Assembly (NCBI RefSeq): GCF_900128905.1
Contig: NZ_FQTV01000003.1
Location: forward strand, 62,001-126,000
DNA length: 64,000 nt
Reading direction: 5' to 3'
DNA from: Bacteroides luti
Lineage (GTDB): Bacteria; Bacteroidota; Bacteroidia; Bacteroidales; Bacteroidaceae
The position numbers were made by a program, and so were the translations under genes. The notes below the pieces were generated by a model that did not search any database, was not told where the DNA came from, and worked only from the letters and a program-made list of their open reading frames with translations. Positions 28,789 through 35,972 of the stretch are shown here, in pieces. Each line of letters begins with the position of its first letter. Position 1 is the stretch's first letter.

Positions 28789-29127
28789 ATGAACAAAAGA
28801 AGTAAAAAGAAAAAAAGGCTCAATGCAAAACAATTTCACGAGAAAATAACAAAAGCAAGAAAATACCTTGAAAAAGAGTTTGGATGTATTACCTGGCATG
28901 GCACAAACGACAGGTTCGGAGAAATCATTGCCGAACTGATTCACAGTGGGTTAATAACTCATGACAAAGGAACAGACTCCTATCACTTCGGACTTATTAT
29001 AGCATGCATTTTAAACGTAAAAAGAGCAAATGGAAAGAAAGAAAACCTTAAACACACAGCCATTCACGAGGGAATTAAAAAAGGAAAAGCCAATTTAAAC
29101 TATGAAAATAAGCGTGTTAGAAAATAA
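28789..29127 (+). CDS. Hypothetical basic protein (112 aa)
   Basis: 112 residues, very basic at both ends (NKRSKKKKRLNAKQF; KGKANLNYENKRVRK). A middle segment ITWHGTNDRFGEIIAELIHSGLI faintly recalls the W-x-GT...L/F..LI motif near the end of RteC-type regulators of Bacteroides conjugative transposons. That likeness is too short to name the protein. No signal peptide or membrane helix. It sits between B4 and the VirE-like gene on the same strand, 115 bases apart. Probably nucleic-acid binding by charge only. Confidence 0.55.
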   Translation: MNKRSKKKKRLNAKQFHEKITKARKYLEKEFGCITWHGTNDRFGEIIAELIHSGLITHDKGTDSYHFGLIIACILNVKRANGKKENLKHTAIHEGIKKGKANLNYENKRVRK

Positions 29128-29242
29128 TTAAAAATGCCGTTTTTTATCAAAAACAAAGAATGTTACTTTGCAAACGTTGACCGGCAACACACAATTAAAC
29201 AAAATAGCTTTTAAAAAAGCTTAAAATAACAACACATTTAAC

Positions 29243-31447
29243 ATGGAAAATTCGAGCAAGATGAGTTACATCATCAACCACTCAAAAATTGTATCCCAGA
29301 TCACCATGGAAGAGGCCGTGGCAGAGATCAGAAGTGACAAACACAAAGAAAAAACAGCGCAGATAAGGCAGCTGAGCAGTGCCGGCGAGACCGAGGGGGC
29401 CAACCGCCTGAAAGGTACGCTGCCGGGCTGCACTCCCGCCGGCACATTCCTGGGAAGGAGAAAGGCGGAGTGTATCAGTGAGTATGCATCACGTATCGTG
29501 CTGGATGTTGACGGCGTGAAGCCGGAACAGTTCGATGAAATTTGCCGTAAAATTGAAGCGGACAAGCATACCCATGTGCGCTATGCCAGTCCCAAACGGG
29601 GAGTAAAGATTATTGTGTGCGGCGAACCGCTGGTACTGGACGATTCCGCAGCACTCACGCAGCAAGAGAAGACAGCAGTGATAAACGAGTATCACTTGCG
29701 GCTGTTCCGCTCACTGGTGCCCTATTACGAAGCACTGATAGGCGTAAAGATAGATACCTCGGGCAGTGACCTGCCCCGCATCACCTACCTGTGTCACGAT
29801 CCGGAAGCTTATTACAACCCGGACTCCGTGTTCTTCCCCCTCTCTGCCTCTGCACCGGAGGCGGGGGCACACAGCGGGAAAAGAGGTAAAGGAGCCCGCG
29901 GAACAGGAAAGACCCATACAGGAGATTTTCCCGTTGAGAGAAACAAGGGAAAAAGTGAGCTGACAAAGAAGTCGTGCAGCATGCTGTTTCGTGTGCTCGA
30001 GATGCAGCTGCAACGCAGCAAGAGCTATGAGCCCGGCAACCGTAATAACTTCCTGTTCACCCTGGCATGCAAGTGCAACGAGGCAGGAATACCCGAGGAT
30101 GCTCTCTTCAACCTCATGGCAAACAGTTACGATGACATTGCTACACAGGAATTGGAGAGCATTATAGGCAGTGCATACGGCAATACGGAGAATCACGGCA
30201 TTCATCCGCTCACCCGTCAGGCAATCCGGGTACTCTTTGCACAGTGCTACCTCAAGGAGAAGTACGAATTCCGGTTCAACGAAATCAAGGGAATACTGGA
30301 GTATTGCCCCAACAAGCCCGATGCCGTATTTGAGGCGGTGGACGACCGCATCCGGAACTCACTCTGGGTAGAGCTCGCCGAGCATGGATCGGAATGTTCG
30401 GCAGAGCAGCTCTACTCCATCCTCAACTCCGACTTCAGTCCGTCGTACAACCCACTGAAGGAATATTTCCTCAACCTGCCCGCGTGGAACGGCAAGGACA
30501 ACATCCGGGCGTTTGCCTCGCAGGTAAGAACCACCCGGCAGGATCACTGGTTTTATTGCTTCGAGAAATGGATTTGTGCCATGGTGGCAGCAGTGGTGAA
30601 GCCCAATGTGCAGAATCACACCGTGGTTATCCTCGAAGGTCCGCAGAGCCAGGGTAAAACCACCTTCGTGCGCAGCATACTTCCACCCGCTCTCCGTGAT
30701 TACTATTGCGAGGACAGAATCAACACAGAAAGTAAGGACGACATGATAAAGGTGTTTCAAAGCCTGCTTATCAACACGGAGGAGATTGAGGCAATGAACG
30801 GGCGCGAGCTGAACCAGTACAAGGCCCTCATCACCCGTGCCACGATGAACATCCGCCTGCCGTATGATCGTATCATGCAGGTGCGTAAACGCATGGCTTC
30901 GTTTATTGCCACCACAAATAACCATGATATACTGACGGACAGAACCGGGAACCGCCGTTACCTCTGCTTCGAGGCACTGAGTTTCGACAATAACAGCGCC
31001 GTGGATTACGAACAGCTCTATGCCCACGTAATGCACAAGCTCATGGTAGAGGAATTCCGCTACTGGTTTACCAGGGAAGAGTCGGTGAAGGTGAACAAGC
31101 ACAATCAGAGTTTCATGCAGCAAACTTTAGAGGAGGAGTTCATCGCCACCAACATTCGTAAACCACTTACGGGAGACAAGATTTCCTATATCACCGCGAG
31201 CCAAATTGCCATACTGATTAAAACCCGGACTGGTCTGGTCCTCAATCATGGGGGAAAGGTAAACATCGGCCGGATATTGAACGACCAGGACTACGAGCGC
31301 ATACCGGCAAAGGGAGGTGTTTATAAATACGTGGTGCATGTTATTAGTTATGAAGAGGTTATGCTAAACCTGCACATCAAGGATGAGGTAGAGAAAGAGC
31401 CCGATGCCACACAGCAGGAGTTAAATTACAACACCCCTGAGAATTAA
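29243..31447 (+). CDS. VirE-like primase/helicase-type protein (BT4734-like N-terminus plus VirE ATPase)
   Basis: 734 residues. The N-terminal half (about 10-190: SRIVLDVDGVKPEQFDEI, THVRYASPKRGVKIIV, GSDLPRITYLCHDPEAYYNP) is the VirE_N/BT4734-type primase-like domain. A linker follows, then the VirE (PF05272-like) SF3-type ATPase from about 400, with Walker A EGPQSQGKTTF at about 464-474 and later NTEEIEAMNGRELNQYKALITR and FIATTNNHDILTDRTGNRRYL. Such genes typically accompany the DUF4248/HU/amidase set beside Bacteroidales capsule loci. A leader block at 29130-29180 is shared with the VirE-like gene at 38570. Confidence 0.85.
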   Translation: MENSSKMSYIINHSKIVSQITMEEAVAEIRSDKHKEKTAQIRQLSSAGETEGANRLKGTLPGCTPAGTFLGRRKAECISEYASRIVLDVDGVKPEQFDEICRKIEADKHTHVRYASPKRGVKIIVCGEPLVLDDSAALTQQEKTAVINEYHLRLFRSLVPYYEALIGVKIDTSGSDLPRITYLCHDPEAYYNPDSVFFPLSASAPEAGAHSGKRGKGARGTGKTHTGDFPVERNKGKSELTKKSCSMLFRVLEMQLQRSKSYEPGNRNNFLFTLACKCNEAGIPEDALFNLMANSYDDIATQELESIIGSAYGNTENHGIHPLTRQAIRVLFAQCYLKEKYEFRFNEIKGILEYCPNKPDAVFEAVDDRIRNSLWVELAEHGSECSAEQLYSILNSDFSPSYNPLKEYFLNLPAWNGKDNIRAFASQVRTTRQDHWFYCFEKWICAMVAAVVKPNVQNHTVVILEGPQSQGKTTFVRSILPPALRDYYCEDRINTESKDDMIKVFQSLLINTEEIEAMNGRELNQYKALITRATMNIRLPYDRIMQVRKRMASFIATTNNHDILTDRTGNRRYLCFEALSFDNNSAVDYEQLYAHVMHKLMVEEFRYWFTREESVKVNKHNQSFMQQTLEEEFIATNIRKPLTGDKISYITASQIAILIKTRTGLVLNHGGKVNIGRILNDQDYERIPAKGGVYKYVVHVISYEEVMLNLHIKDEVEKEPDATQQELNYNTPEN

Positions 31448-31452
31448 ACTAC

Positions 31453-31597
31453 AGGGTGGGTTGGGTGGGTTGGTTAGATATAATTCTATAACTTTCCTGA
31501 AAAAAAATAGAATAAGTGTTCTTATTATAGGAATGATATAATAGAAAAAAATAGGAAGTTATAAGAAACAACCAACCTAACCCAACCAACCCACCCT
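31453..31597. other. Long hairpin with a G-quadruplex-forming arm downstream of the VirE-like gene
   Basis: AGGGTGGGTTGG (31453-31464) is perfectly complementary to CCAACCCACCCT (31586-31597). A second block near 31480-31492 pairs with AGGAAGTTATA at about 31554-31564, giving a stem more than 140 nt across. The G-arm reads GGGTGGGTTGGGTGGG (31454-31469), four G-triplets with loops of 1-2 nt, an ideal quadruplex. It starts 5 bases after the stop codon. Confidence 0.75.
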
Positions 31598-31724
31598 AAC
31601 CGGTTGCATTATTAAGAAAAACAGCGACATTCATTTCTTGCCGCAAGTCCCGGAATGCAGCTTCATGAAGCTATAAAACAGCTTCTAACAGCATTGATAA
31701 TCAACCGATTAGAAACACAAAAAA

Positions 31725-31757
31725 GTCCCGCCTGCTTTTCAAAAACACAGGCGGGAC
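31725..31757 (-). terminator. Terminator of the DUF4248 gene
   Basis: Arms GTCCCGCCTG (31725-31734) and CAGGCGGGAC (31748-31757), 10 bp. On the minus strand it is followed by six T. Two copies of a 12-14-bp palindrome (TCCGGTCGGA core) at about 31767-31781 and 31789-31803 lie between it and the gene. Confidence 0.8.
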
Positions 31758-31803
31758 TTCATTCCAACTCCGGTCGGAGTTCGTTCAACATCCGGTCGGA
31801 GTT

Positions 31804-32034
31804 TTACGGCTCTCCCAGGTAGTGTGTGATGATGCCGACTTCTTTTGGTGTAAAAATCTTACAGGTCTTCTTATAGCCTATAACAAGAAGCTCTCTATAC
31901 AGCTCTTCGTTCCTTACCATCCATCTGGTTAGTGTCCGCAGTGCTTCCCGCGTACACATTTGCGGATTATACAACATTGCCAGTTCGGCTTTTCCATAGG
32001 CTTTTACTCTAAATTCGGTTTTATTTTCCTCCAT
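31804..32034 (-). CDS. DUF4248-family protein
   Basis: 76 residues: EFRVKAYGKAELAMLYNPQMCTREALRTLTRWMVRN and then FTPKEVGIITHYLGEP, matching the DUF4248 pattern (AYGKSELA..Y.P......A.R.L..WI, F.P..V..I...LG.P). The family is helical, of unknown function, and is regularly found between a VirE-like gene and an HU-HIG gene near capsule loci of Bacteroides and relatives. It is transcribed away from the HU gene. In this window cassette 5 (32121-34036) lies between it and the HU gene, where other genomes have only a short spacer. Confidence 0.8.
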   Translation of the reverse strand: MEENKTEFRVKAYGKAELAMLYNPQMCTREALRTLTRWMVRNEELYRELLVIGYKKTCKIFTPKEVGIITHYLGEP

Positions 32035-32120
32035 AAAGGTTGTTTTTATTTTGAAGTAAATTTACAAAATAAAAGGTTGATTTCCTAGTATTTTTGCTAC
32101 TATTTTGCACTTTTTGAAAT

Positions 32121-32590
32121 GCTTTTTTGCTTGATTGCAACTGCTTTTTCTTTTGCCTTCATGCAAATACTTTTTCTTTTGCCTTGATGCAAAAGAAACA
32201 AAAAATCAAGGCTGCATATTCTCCGCTACTCCATAAAAGGTCTCCGCTAAAGAAAAAGAACTCGCTTCGCTCAAACAGCTTTTTCTTTTTAACGCTCCAC
32301 CCTTTCATTCCGTTTAACGCTGCGAATATGAGGCCAATCCTGCTGGTTCCTGAGCGAGCTGCTGTTTTGGGCCAACTCGCTGCGCTCAAACAGCACCCCC
32401 TTCTTAACGTCCACACTCCCAGATTTCTTAACGTAAAATTCATGAGGCCGGTCCTGCTGGTCACTCGGCTGCGCCATCGTTCGGTTGGGTTATGTACTAA
32501 TTAGTCATTGCTTCGCTCGGCTGGCTGTGCCATCGTTGCCTTTGCTTTGCTTGGCTTTTATGTTAGGTTCGGCTTTGCCTTCGTTTGATA
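32121..32590 (+). repeat. Structured island repeat, copy A5 (composite)
   Basis: The main head has arms 32173-32182/32189-32198, loop CTTGAT, partner 32205-32210, preceded by two head-like fragments from 32121. The first core is highly diverged but still folds: AAAGAAAAAG (32249-32258) with CTTTTTCTTT (32279-32288), and ATATTC (32216-32221) with GAATAT (32324-32329). A second, normal A-type core half follows at about 32355-32450, then the tail. It is the left boundary of cassette 5. Confidence 0.88.
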
Positions 32591-32640
32591 ACGATATAAA
32601 TGATAAAAAATAAATTTAGAAAATAAAAGCACTAGTTTCC

Positions 32641-32671
32641 TTGTATGATAAAAGTTTTAATGCTATCTTTG
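32641..32671 (+). promoter_or_regulatory. Promoter of the Abi_2 leader RNA and gene
   Basis: TTG (32641-32643), 20-base spacer, TATCTTTG (32664-32671). Transcription would begin at about 32676, about 84 nt before the ATG. Confidence 0.85.
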
Positions 32672-32675
32672 CATA

Positions 32676-32758
32676 AAGAGAAATCGGGCTTTGCCCATTT
32701 AAAGATAACAGTACCCGTTCTGCATACCGTAAGATCTGCGATCGGGTCATTTTTTTAT
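32676..32758 (+). ncRNA. Leader RNA upstream of the Abi_2 gene (abiF-RNA-like)
   Basis: Between the promoter and the ATG lies a compact structured segment. Hairpin 1 has AAAT and GGGC (32681-32689) pairing with GCCC and ATTT (32693-32700) around a TTT loop. Hairpin 2 has ACCCG (32713-32717) with CGGGT (32743-32747) and an inner GCA/TGC, followed by seven T (32750-32756) directly before the start codon. A terminator-like end placed at an ORF start suggests a separate small RNA with read-through into the gene. A conserved RNA upstream of AbiF/Abi_2 genes (abiF motif) is known from comparative genomics. Position and layout agree, but I could not align it. Confidence 0.65.
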
Positions 32759-32759
32759 T

Positions 32760-33656
32760 ATGCCCAATAAAGAATCAAGAAGCATCGATGAGCAAATTGC
32801 TCTACTAAAAAGCCGGGGAATGATTATCCGAGATGAAGCTGCAGCATTTAAGCAACTACAACACATCAGCTATTATCGTCTTAAAGGTTATTGGTGGGAT
32901 ATGCAATTTGACCGCGTAAATCATACATTTGCTCCCGGATCCTATTTTGAAGACACTATTGATCGTTATAATTTTGATCGTCAATTGCGATTAATATTAT
33001 TTGATGCTATTGAAATTATAGAAATAGCCTTACGCACAAAAATGATTTATCACCTTTCGCAAACCTATGGTGGATTATGGTACAAAAATGACAATCTAGT
33101 AGAAAAAAAAGAAACTTTCACCAAGCAGCTAGATGAGTTACAGAACGAATTTAATCGCAGTGGCGAAATTTTCGCTAAAGATTTTCGGAATCGTCATCCA
33201 AAAGCTAATCCCGATGCATGGATTATTTTTGAAGTTGCTACTATGGGAACCCTCTCAAAAATATATAAAAACCTAAAACATCAACTTCCACAAAAATCTA
33301 TAATAGCAAATGAAATGGGGCTAAACTTTCATAGCGAGCTTTCCAGTTGGTTAGAATCAATCAGCTATATGCGTAATATTATAGCCCACCATTCTCGCAT
33401 CTGGAGTCGCAACATGGTAAAGCGTCCTACTTCGCCTTTAAATCCACCACATCAATGGCTGCAATACAGCATTACTGAGGTACAAGCAAAAAAACCATTC
33501 TACGTTATTACTACCATGTTATATCTTTGCAATGCTATTGACCCGAATAATCACATAAAGTCAAAACTACTGCAATTATTTAATGACAATCCAACCATTC
33601 CTATTTATAAGATAGGCTTTTTCAATAATTGGCAACACGAACCAATCTGGAAATAA
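32760..33656 (+). CDS. Abi_2 (AbiD/AbiF) family HEPN abortive-infection protein
   Basis: 298 residues with the Abi_2 hallmarks: N-terminal SIDEQIALLKSRGMIIRDEAAAFKQLQHISYYRLKGYWW, then YNFDRQLRLILFDAIEIIEIALRTKMIYHLS, and the HEPN RNase motif YMRNIIAHHSRIW, with R205-x4-H210. Abi_2 proteins are predicted ribonucleases that trigger abortive infection. It is the sole protein gene of cassette 5 and sits one base after the T-run of a structured leader RNA, which probably controls it or acts with it. No antitoxin gene is present, so the RNA is the natural candidate for that role. Confidence 0.9.
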   Translation: MPNKESRSIDEQIALLKSRGMIIRDEAAAFKQLQHISYYRLKGYWWDMQFDRVNHTFAPGSYFEDTIDRYNFDRQLRLILFDAIEIIEIALRTKMIYHLSQTYGGLWYKNDNLVEKKETFTKQLDELQNEFNRSGEIFAKDFRNRHPKANPDAWIIFEVATMGTLSKIYKNLKHQLPQKSIIANEMGLNFHSELSSWLESISYMRNIIAHHSRIWSRNMVKRPTSPLNPPHQWLQYSITEVQAKKPFYVITTMLYLCNAIDPNNHIKSKLLQLFNDNPTIPIYKIGFFNNWQHEPIWK

Positions 33657-33704
33657 TTTTCTTTTCTTCCAAGCACCCGATTCCACCTTTTTTATTGTAC
33701 AGAA

Positions 33705-34036
33705 CAGTCAAGCAATGGCGAAGCCAGCCAAGCGAAGCAACGACTACACGATCCACAACCCCACCCAAGCGATGGTGAAACCGAGCCAAAAAAGAACCGT
33801 CACGAAGTGACAAGCGAGCGAAGCAACGCTAATTGGTCCACAACTGCAGCACACTCAGGAACCAGAAAGACCGGCCTCTTTTTTTTTGCGTGAAGAAATT
33901 GGGAGGATTGTAGCGTAAAGAAGGGGCTGTTGTTTGAGCGAAGCGAGTTTCAGCACCTTCCGATACAAGCCTCACAATTTTAGCAAAAAAAATGCAGCCT
34001 TGACCTTTTGGTTCTTTTGTGTCAAGACAAAAGAAC
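33705..34036 (-). repeat. Structured island repeat, copy B5
   Basis: Head arms GTTCTTTTGT (34011-34020) and ACAAAAGAAC (34027-34036). Loop GTCAAG on + (34021-34026) pairs with CTTGAC (33999-34004). Three positions differ from B1-B4 and each is compensated. It is the right boundary of cassette 5, followed by the HU promoter. Confidence 0.92.
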
Positions 34037-34080
34037 AAAGAAAAGCTCAAAAAATACCTCTAAAAACCCATTACTGCCCA

Positions 34081-34117
34081 ATGCGTGTGCCCCCCGCATA
34101 CGCATGCCCTATCTTTG
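34081..34117 (+). promoter_or_regulatory. HU gene promoter with palindromic operator-like site
   Basis: The -7 box is TATCTTTG (34110-34117). ATGCGT (34081-34086) and ACGCAT (34100-34105) form an inverted repeat with a 13-base spacer, where the -33 element should lie. No TTG is found there, so an activator or the HU protein itself may act at this site. Confidence 0.5.
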
Positions 34118-34165
34118 TACAGAAATCAAAAAACAAAGTATTAATCATTTAAAAAACAAACAATT

Positions 34166-34591
34166 ATGGCAGTAAGATTTTCTGTAGTTCCAAAAAAGAA
34201 TCCCTCTAAAAGTTCAGAACCCGCAAAATTCTATGCACAGGCGCAAGGTCACGGCGATATGGACTTCGACGCTATCTGTAAAGATGTAGACAGTCGATGT
34301 ACCGCTACACCGGCCGACGTGGCAGCCGTGCTTAAAGCTTTGCTCACCACTATGGAGACATCACTTGGTAAAAGTGAGATCATTCGTCTGGGCGACTTCG
34401 GTAGCTTCCAGATCGCGGTTAGCAGCACCGGTACGGTGACCAAGGAAGAGTTCAACAGCTCCCTGATCAAAAAGGCGCGCATCAGCTTCCGCCCGGGCAA
34501 GTCACTCAGCAAAATGCTGAAAACACTGGATTACACCCAGGTACCTAAGTTGCCGGTGAAGGTAACCAATGGCGGTAACGAAGTAGGTTAA
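34166..34591 (+). CDS. HU-family DNA-binding protein (HU-HIG type)
   Basis: 141 residues. After an N-terminal extension typical of the Bacteroidales HU-HIG group (MAVRFSVVPKKNPSKSSEPAKFYAQAQ), the HU fold covers about 30-125 (AICKDVDSRCTATPADVAAVLKALLTTMETSLGKSEIIRLGDFGSFQIAVSS, with ARISFRPGKSLSKML near the end). It binds DNA non-specifically or with structural preference. It belongs with DUF4248, a small protein and an amidase in the capsule-adjacent block. The next gene starts 37 bases after its stop. Confidence 0.9.
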   Translation: MAVRFSVVPKKNPSKSSEPAKFYAQAQGHGDMDFDAICKDVDSRCTATPADVAAVLKALLTTMETSLGKSEIIRLGDFGSFQIAVSSTGTVTKEEFNSSLIKKARISFRPGKSLSKMLKTLDYTQVPKLPVKVTNGGNEVG

Positions 34592-34628
34592 TCGCGGCAC
34601 AGTTATTAATTAGTTAAGCACAACAGCA

Positions 34629-34910
34629 ATGAAAGTAATCGACCAATTACTGAATGTAATCACCCTGGTGCTCCCCATCTTCAAGAAGAAGGGCGCCAGG
34701 GAGGTGCAAGAGTTCACCGATCTGGTAAAGAGCCAGTTCGACTACCTGATGGAGCAGGTAACCCGTTTTGAGACCGACTACTTCGAGCTATCGGAGAAAG
34801 TACGGCAGATGTACCAGGAAATCATCACCCTCAACGCCCGCCTTAGCGAAGCGCTGAAGCAGCAATGCCTGGTGCCCGCCTGCAAGGAGCGTGCTCTAAA
34901 CCCTGTGTAG
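34629..34910 (+). CDS. Small helical protein of the HU/amidase block (93 aa)
   Basis: 93 residues: an amphipathic or membrane-active start (MKVIDQLLNVITLVLPIFKKK) followed by a long helix with heptad-like spacing (VQEFTDLVKSQFDYLMEQVTRFETDYFELSEKVRQMYQEIITLNARLSEAL), probably coiled coil. It occupies the place where related loci have a very small peptide gene between HU and the amidase. It is four bases from the amidase start and so translationally linked. Function unknown. A holin-like or amidase-partner role is conceivable but not shown. Confidence 0.65.
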   Translation: MKVIDQLLNVITLVLPIFKKKGAREVQEFTDLVKSQFDYLMEQVTRFETDYFELSEKVRQMYQEIITLNARLSEALKQQCLVPACKERALNPV

Positions 34911-34913
34911 CGT

Positions 34914-35366
34914 ATGAGAGAGATAAACCTGATAGTGATACACTGCACCGCCACCCGCTCCGACCAACCCTTTACCCAGGCCAATCTTGAGCGAAGCCAC
35001 AGGGAAAGAGGCTTCAACGGCATCGGTTACCATTACTACATCCGCCGGGATGGCAGTATAAAAAGTACCCGCCCGTTGGACAAAGTCGGAGCACATGCCA
35101 GGGGATATAATGCCCACAGCATAGGCATCTGTTACGAGGGAGGCTTAAATGCACTGGGAAAACCGGCAGACACCCGCACCGAATGGCAACGCCACTCACT
35201 CCGTGTACTGCTCCTCACCCTTCTAAGGGATTACCCCGGTTGCAAAATAGTGGGTCATCGCGACCTCAGTCCCGACCTCGATGGCGATGGTGTTATTGAG
35301 AGTCATGAGTGGCTGAAATCCTGTCCTTCATTTGATGCTGGCAAGGAGTACAGCTCTCTTAAATAG
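34914..35366 (+). CDS. N-acetylmuramoyl-L-alanine amidase (Amidase_2, T7-lysozyme-like)
   Basis: 150 residues, a single Amidase_2/PGRP domain without a signal peptide. Zinc ligands expected at H10 (VIHCTAT), H115 (GHRDLSPD) and C137 (SCPSFD). The YHYYIRRDGSI and GICYEGG strands are also present. It cleaves the amide bond between MurNAc and the stem peptide. The absence of a secretion signal is normal for this capsule-adjacent family. It forms a unit with HU and the 93-aa protein and is closed by the terminator at 35371. Confidence 0.93.
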   Translation: MREINLIVIHCTATRSDQPFTQANLERSHRERGFNGIGYHYYIRRDGSIKSTRPLDKVGAHARGYNAHSIGICYEGGLNALGKPADTRTEWQRHSLRVLLLTLLRDYPGCKIVGHRDLSPDLDGDGVIESHEWLKSCPSFDAGKEYSSLK

Positions 35367-35370
35367 TTTA

Positions 35371-35409
35371 ATCCCCGTTACCATTGATTTGTTGGTAATG
35401 GGGATTTTT
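35371..35409 (+). terminator. Terminator of the HU/amidase unit, overlapping the edge of repeat A6
   Basis: ATCCCC and TTACCA (35371-35383) pair with TGGTAA and GGGGAT (35393-35405), then five T. The first base of the A6 head (35407) lies inside this T tract. Confidence 0.85.
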
Positions 35410-35660
35410 CTTTTCCCTTGACGGAAAAGAAACAAAAGGTCAAGGCTGCACGAATTTTACTAAAATCAGTGAGCGTGGAGCTAAAGGGGGTGAAACTCGC
35501 TACGCTCAAACAGCACCCCCTTCTTAACGTCCACACTCCCAGATTTCTTAACGTAAAATTCATGAGGCCGGTCTTTCTTGGTTCCTGAGCGAGCTGCGGT
35601 GGTGGAGCATGTAGCCGTTGCTTCGCTCGGCTTTTGGGTTGGGCTCGGCTGCGCCATTGT
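35407..35660 (+). repeat. Structured island repeat, copy A6
   Basis: Head arms TTTCTTTTCC (35407-35416)/GGAAAAGAAA (35423-35432), loop CTTGAC with GTCAAG (35439-35444), the same variant as A3. Apical helix AAGGGGGTG/CACCCCCTT. It starts in the terminator T tract of the amidase gene and is the left boundary of cassette 6. Confidence 0.9.
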
Positions 35661-35690
35661 TTACTTTATTTCATCCATATTCGTAATCCT

Positions 35691-35741
35691 TTTACACCAC
35701 CAGCATTCGCCAAGAGGAATGTTGCGAACCTTTCGTTTATT
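35691..35741 (+). pseudogene. Fragment of a VirE-like gene
   Basis: About 50 bases that match 39000-39042 inside the VirE-like gene, including a 30-base identical run starting at AAGAGGAATGTTGCGAACC. It lies just inside the A6 tail and has no open frame of its own. It marks an older VirE-like cargo at this spot. Confidence 0.75.
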
Positions 35742-35791
35742 CATAAAGGGTATTTTTAACTTTTTATGTTGCTGTAAAGTGATTTAGCAGG

Positions 35792-35822
35792 TTGTTATAC
35801 TGGTAATTTCATAGTATATTTG
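35792..35822 (+). promoter_or_regulatory. Promoter upstream of the fic remnant
   Basis: TTG (35792-35794), 20 bases, TATATTTG (35815-35822): a full consensus match. It is followed at once by two direct copies (35825-35859 and 35873-35907) of a 35-base sequence, 48 bases apart. A 32-codon frame beginning at 35859 reads through the second copy. Confidence 0.75.
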
Positions 35823-35972
35823 CAGAATAAACTAATAGTTGAACAACAAGATAAACTAATGATTAAACAGCGGAATAAACTAATAGTTGAACAACAAGAT
35901 AAACTAAAGGGTGTACATCATGTTCTTAATGACCTTAAAAGCAATGGTGGGCTTTAAAAATATAACAAAAAT

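Noticed and set aside
34166..35366. Prophage lysis cassette (HU, holin-like protein, amidase)
   Set aside because: No phage structural or replication genes are near. With VirE-like and DUF4248 genes this is the common capsule-adjacent block.
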